Shown here piece after piece: positions 63,648 through 64,000 of a stretch of 64,000 nucleotides of DNA (the stretch's first letter is position 1; the number at the start of each line of letters is the position of its first letter). The translations under genes were made by a program, and so were the position numbers. The DNA comes from Haloarcula pelagica (lineage in GTDB: Archaea > Halobacteriota > Halobacteria > Halobacteriales > Haloarculaceae): contig NZ_CP126161.1 in NCBI RefSeq assembly GCF_030127105.1, forward strand, positions 3,100,001 to 3,164,000, in the 5' to 3' direction. Under the pieces are notes generated by a model. That model was not told where the DNA came from and searched no databases. It worked only from the letters and a program-made list of their open reading frames with translations.

Positions 63648-64000
63648 ATGCACACGGTCGACGCGGCGGGACTCGCGATCGGCGACGACCAGCCACCACG
63701 CATCATGGGTGTGCTGAACGTCAGCAAGGAGTCCCCCTACGACCCCTCCGTCTACGACGAGCCCGACGAGGCGGCGGCCTACGTCGACGAGGAGCTGATC
63801 GGCGAAGGCGCCCACATCGTCGACGTGGGGCTGGAGTCGGCGAACAAGCGCCTCGACGTGCTCTCGGCCGAACAGGAGCTCGACCGGCTGGAGACGGCCG
63901 TCGAGACGATCGAATCGGTCGGCGGCGACGCGGTCTTCTCGATCGAGACCCGCTACGCCGAGGTCGCCGAGGCGGCACTCGACGCCGGCTTCGACATGGT
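63648..64000 (+). CDS. folP: Dihydropteroate synthase-like (partial, cut at right edge)
   Basis: This gene begins MHTVDAAGLAIGDDQPPRIM and shows MGVLNVSKESPYDPSVYDEP and VDVGLESANKRLDVLSAEQE, corresponding to the family GVxNVTPDSFSDGG and DIGGESTRPG motifs, both divergent (the usual serine and asparagine are partly replaced). It is 118 codons before the window ends. In other haloarchaea the gene continues as a fused dihydropteroate/dihydrofolate synthase; that cannot be seen here. Confidence 0.8.
   Translation, partial: MHTVDAAGLAIGDDQPPRIMGVLNVSKESPYDPSVYDEPDEAAAYVDEELIGEGAHIVDVGLESANKRLDVLSAEQELDRLETAVETIESVGGDAVFSIETRYAEVAEAALDAGFDM

Overview
The window is haloarchaeal chromosome (class Halobacteria; gene content resembles Haloarcula and its relatives). 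The signs are very high GC with strong third-position G/C preference, acidic proteins, archaeal ribosomal-protein and RNA polymerase genes, a TFB, Tat lipoprotein signals, coenzyme F420 and mevalonate-pathway genes, and TATA boxes placed about 25-30 bases before start codons, as expected for leaderless mRNAs. The species call is inference.

Layout. 1-6.5 kb (minus): RNase J (cut by the left edge), an acidic membrane-anchored protein, isopentenyl phosphate kinase and mevalonate kinase (isoprenoid lipid precursors), a cytochrome P450 and two DUF5518 membrane proteins. 6.6-12.7 kb (minus): a translation/transcription operon, tRNA-Ser, S13, S4, S11, RpoD, tRNA-Leu, L18e, L13, S9, RpoN, RpoK, enolase, S2. 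12.9-19.6 kb: MoaA, an Mrp-type Fe-S carrier, S17e, a four-gene overlapping cluster (CofD, a Dus-like protein, a CitG-like protein, DUF447) and a small phosphatase. 20-27 kb: glycerophosphodiesterase plus a UgpBAEC-type glycerol-3-phosphate importer, flanked by two inositol-monophosphatase-family genes. 27-30.3 kb: HD hydrolase, amidohydrolase, SHOCT protein, universal stress protein. 30.3-36.8 kb: biotin ligase and the three subunits of an acyl-CoA (propionyl-CoA) carboxylase, interrupted by two plus-strand envelope genes. 37-45 kb: a UDG-family protein, a FilR1-like regulator divergent from a DMT exporter, two NSS transporters, an SDR, a quinone oxidoreductase and a membrane protein. 45-49.7 kb: a probable pseudokinase divergent from an HtrII-like transducer and a sensory rhodopsin II. 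49.7-58.5 kb: TFB, DUF2391, a 59-residue zinc finger protein, EF-1beta, L21e, RpoF, DUF655, a 60-bp tandem repeat, KsgA/Dim1, a HemK2-like methyltransferase, two MetE-related genes, then a duplicated metE tail around a palindromic insert. 58.5-64 kb: an ABC export module with its exported Ig-like protein, an APH-family kinase, dihydrofolate reductase and a dihydropteroate synthase cut by the right edge.

The most interesting items are: the SRII/HtrII pair, whose transducer carries a large extracellular sensor domain; the 103-bp exact duplication of the metE 3' end bracketing a 189-bp structured insert; the perfect 60-bp tandem repeat covering the DUF655 stop codon; the MetE pair, one of which lacks zinc ligands; the CofD-Dus-CitG-DUF447 cluster; and the degenerate kinase beside the photoreceptor.

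All gene calls rest on reading the translations and motifs; no database search was possible.
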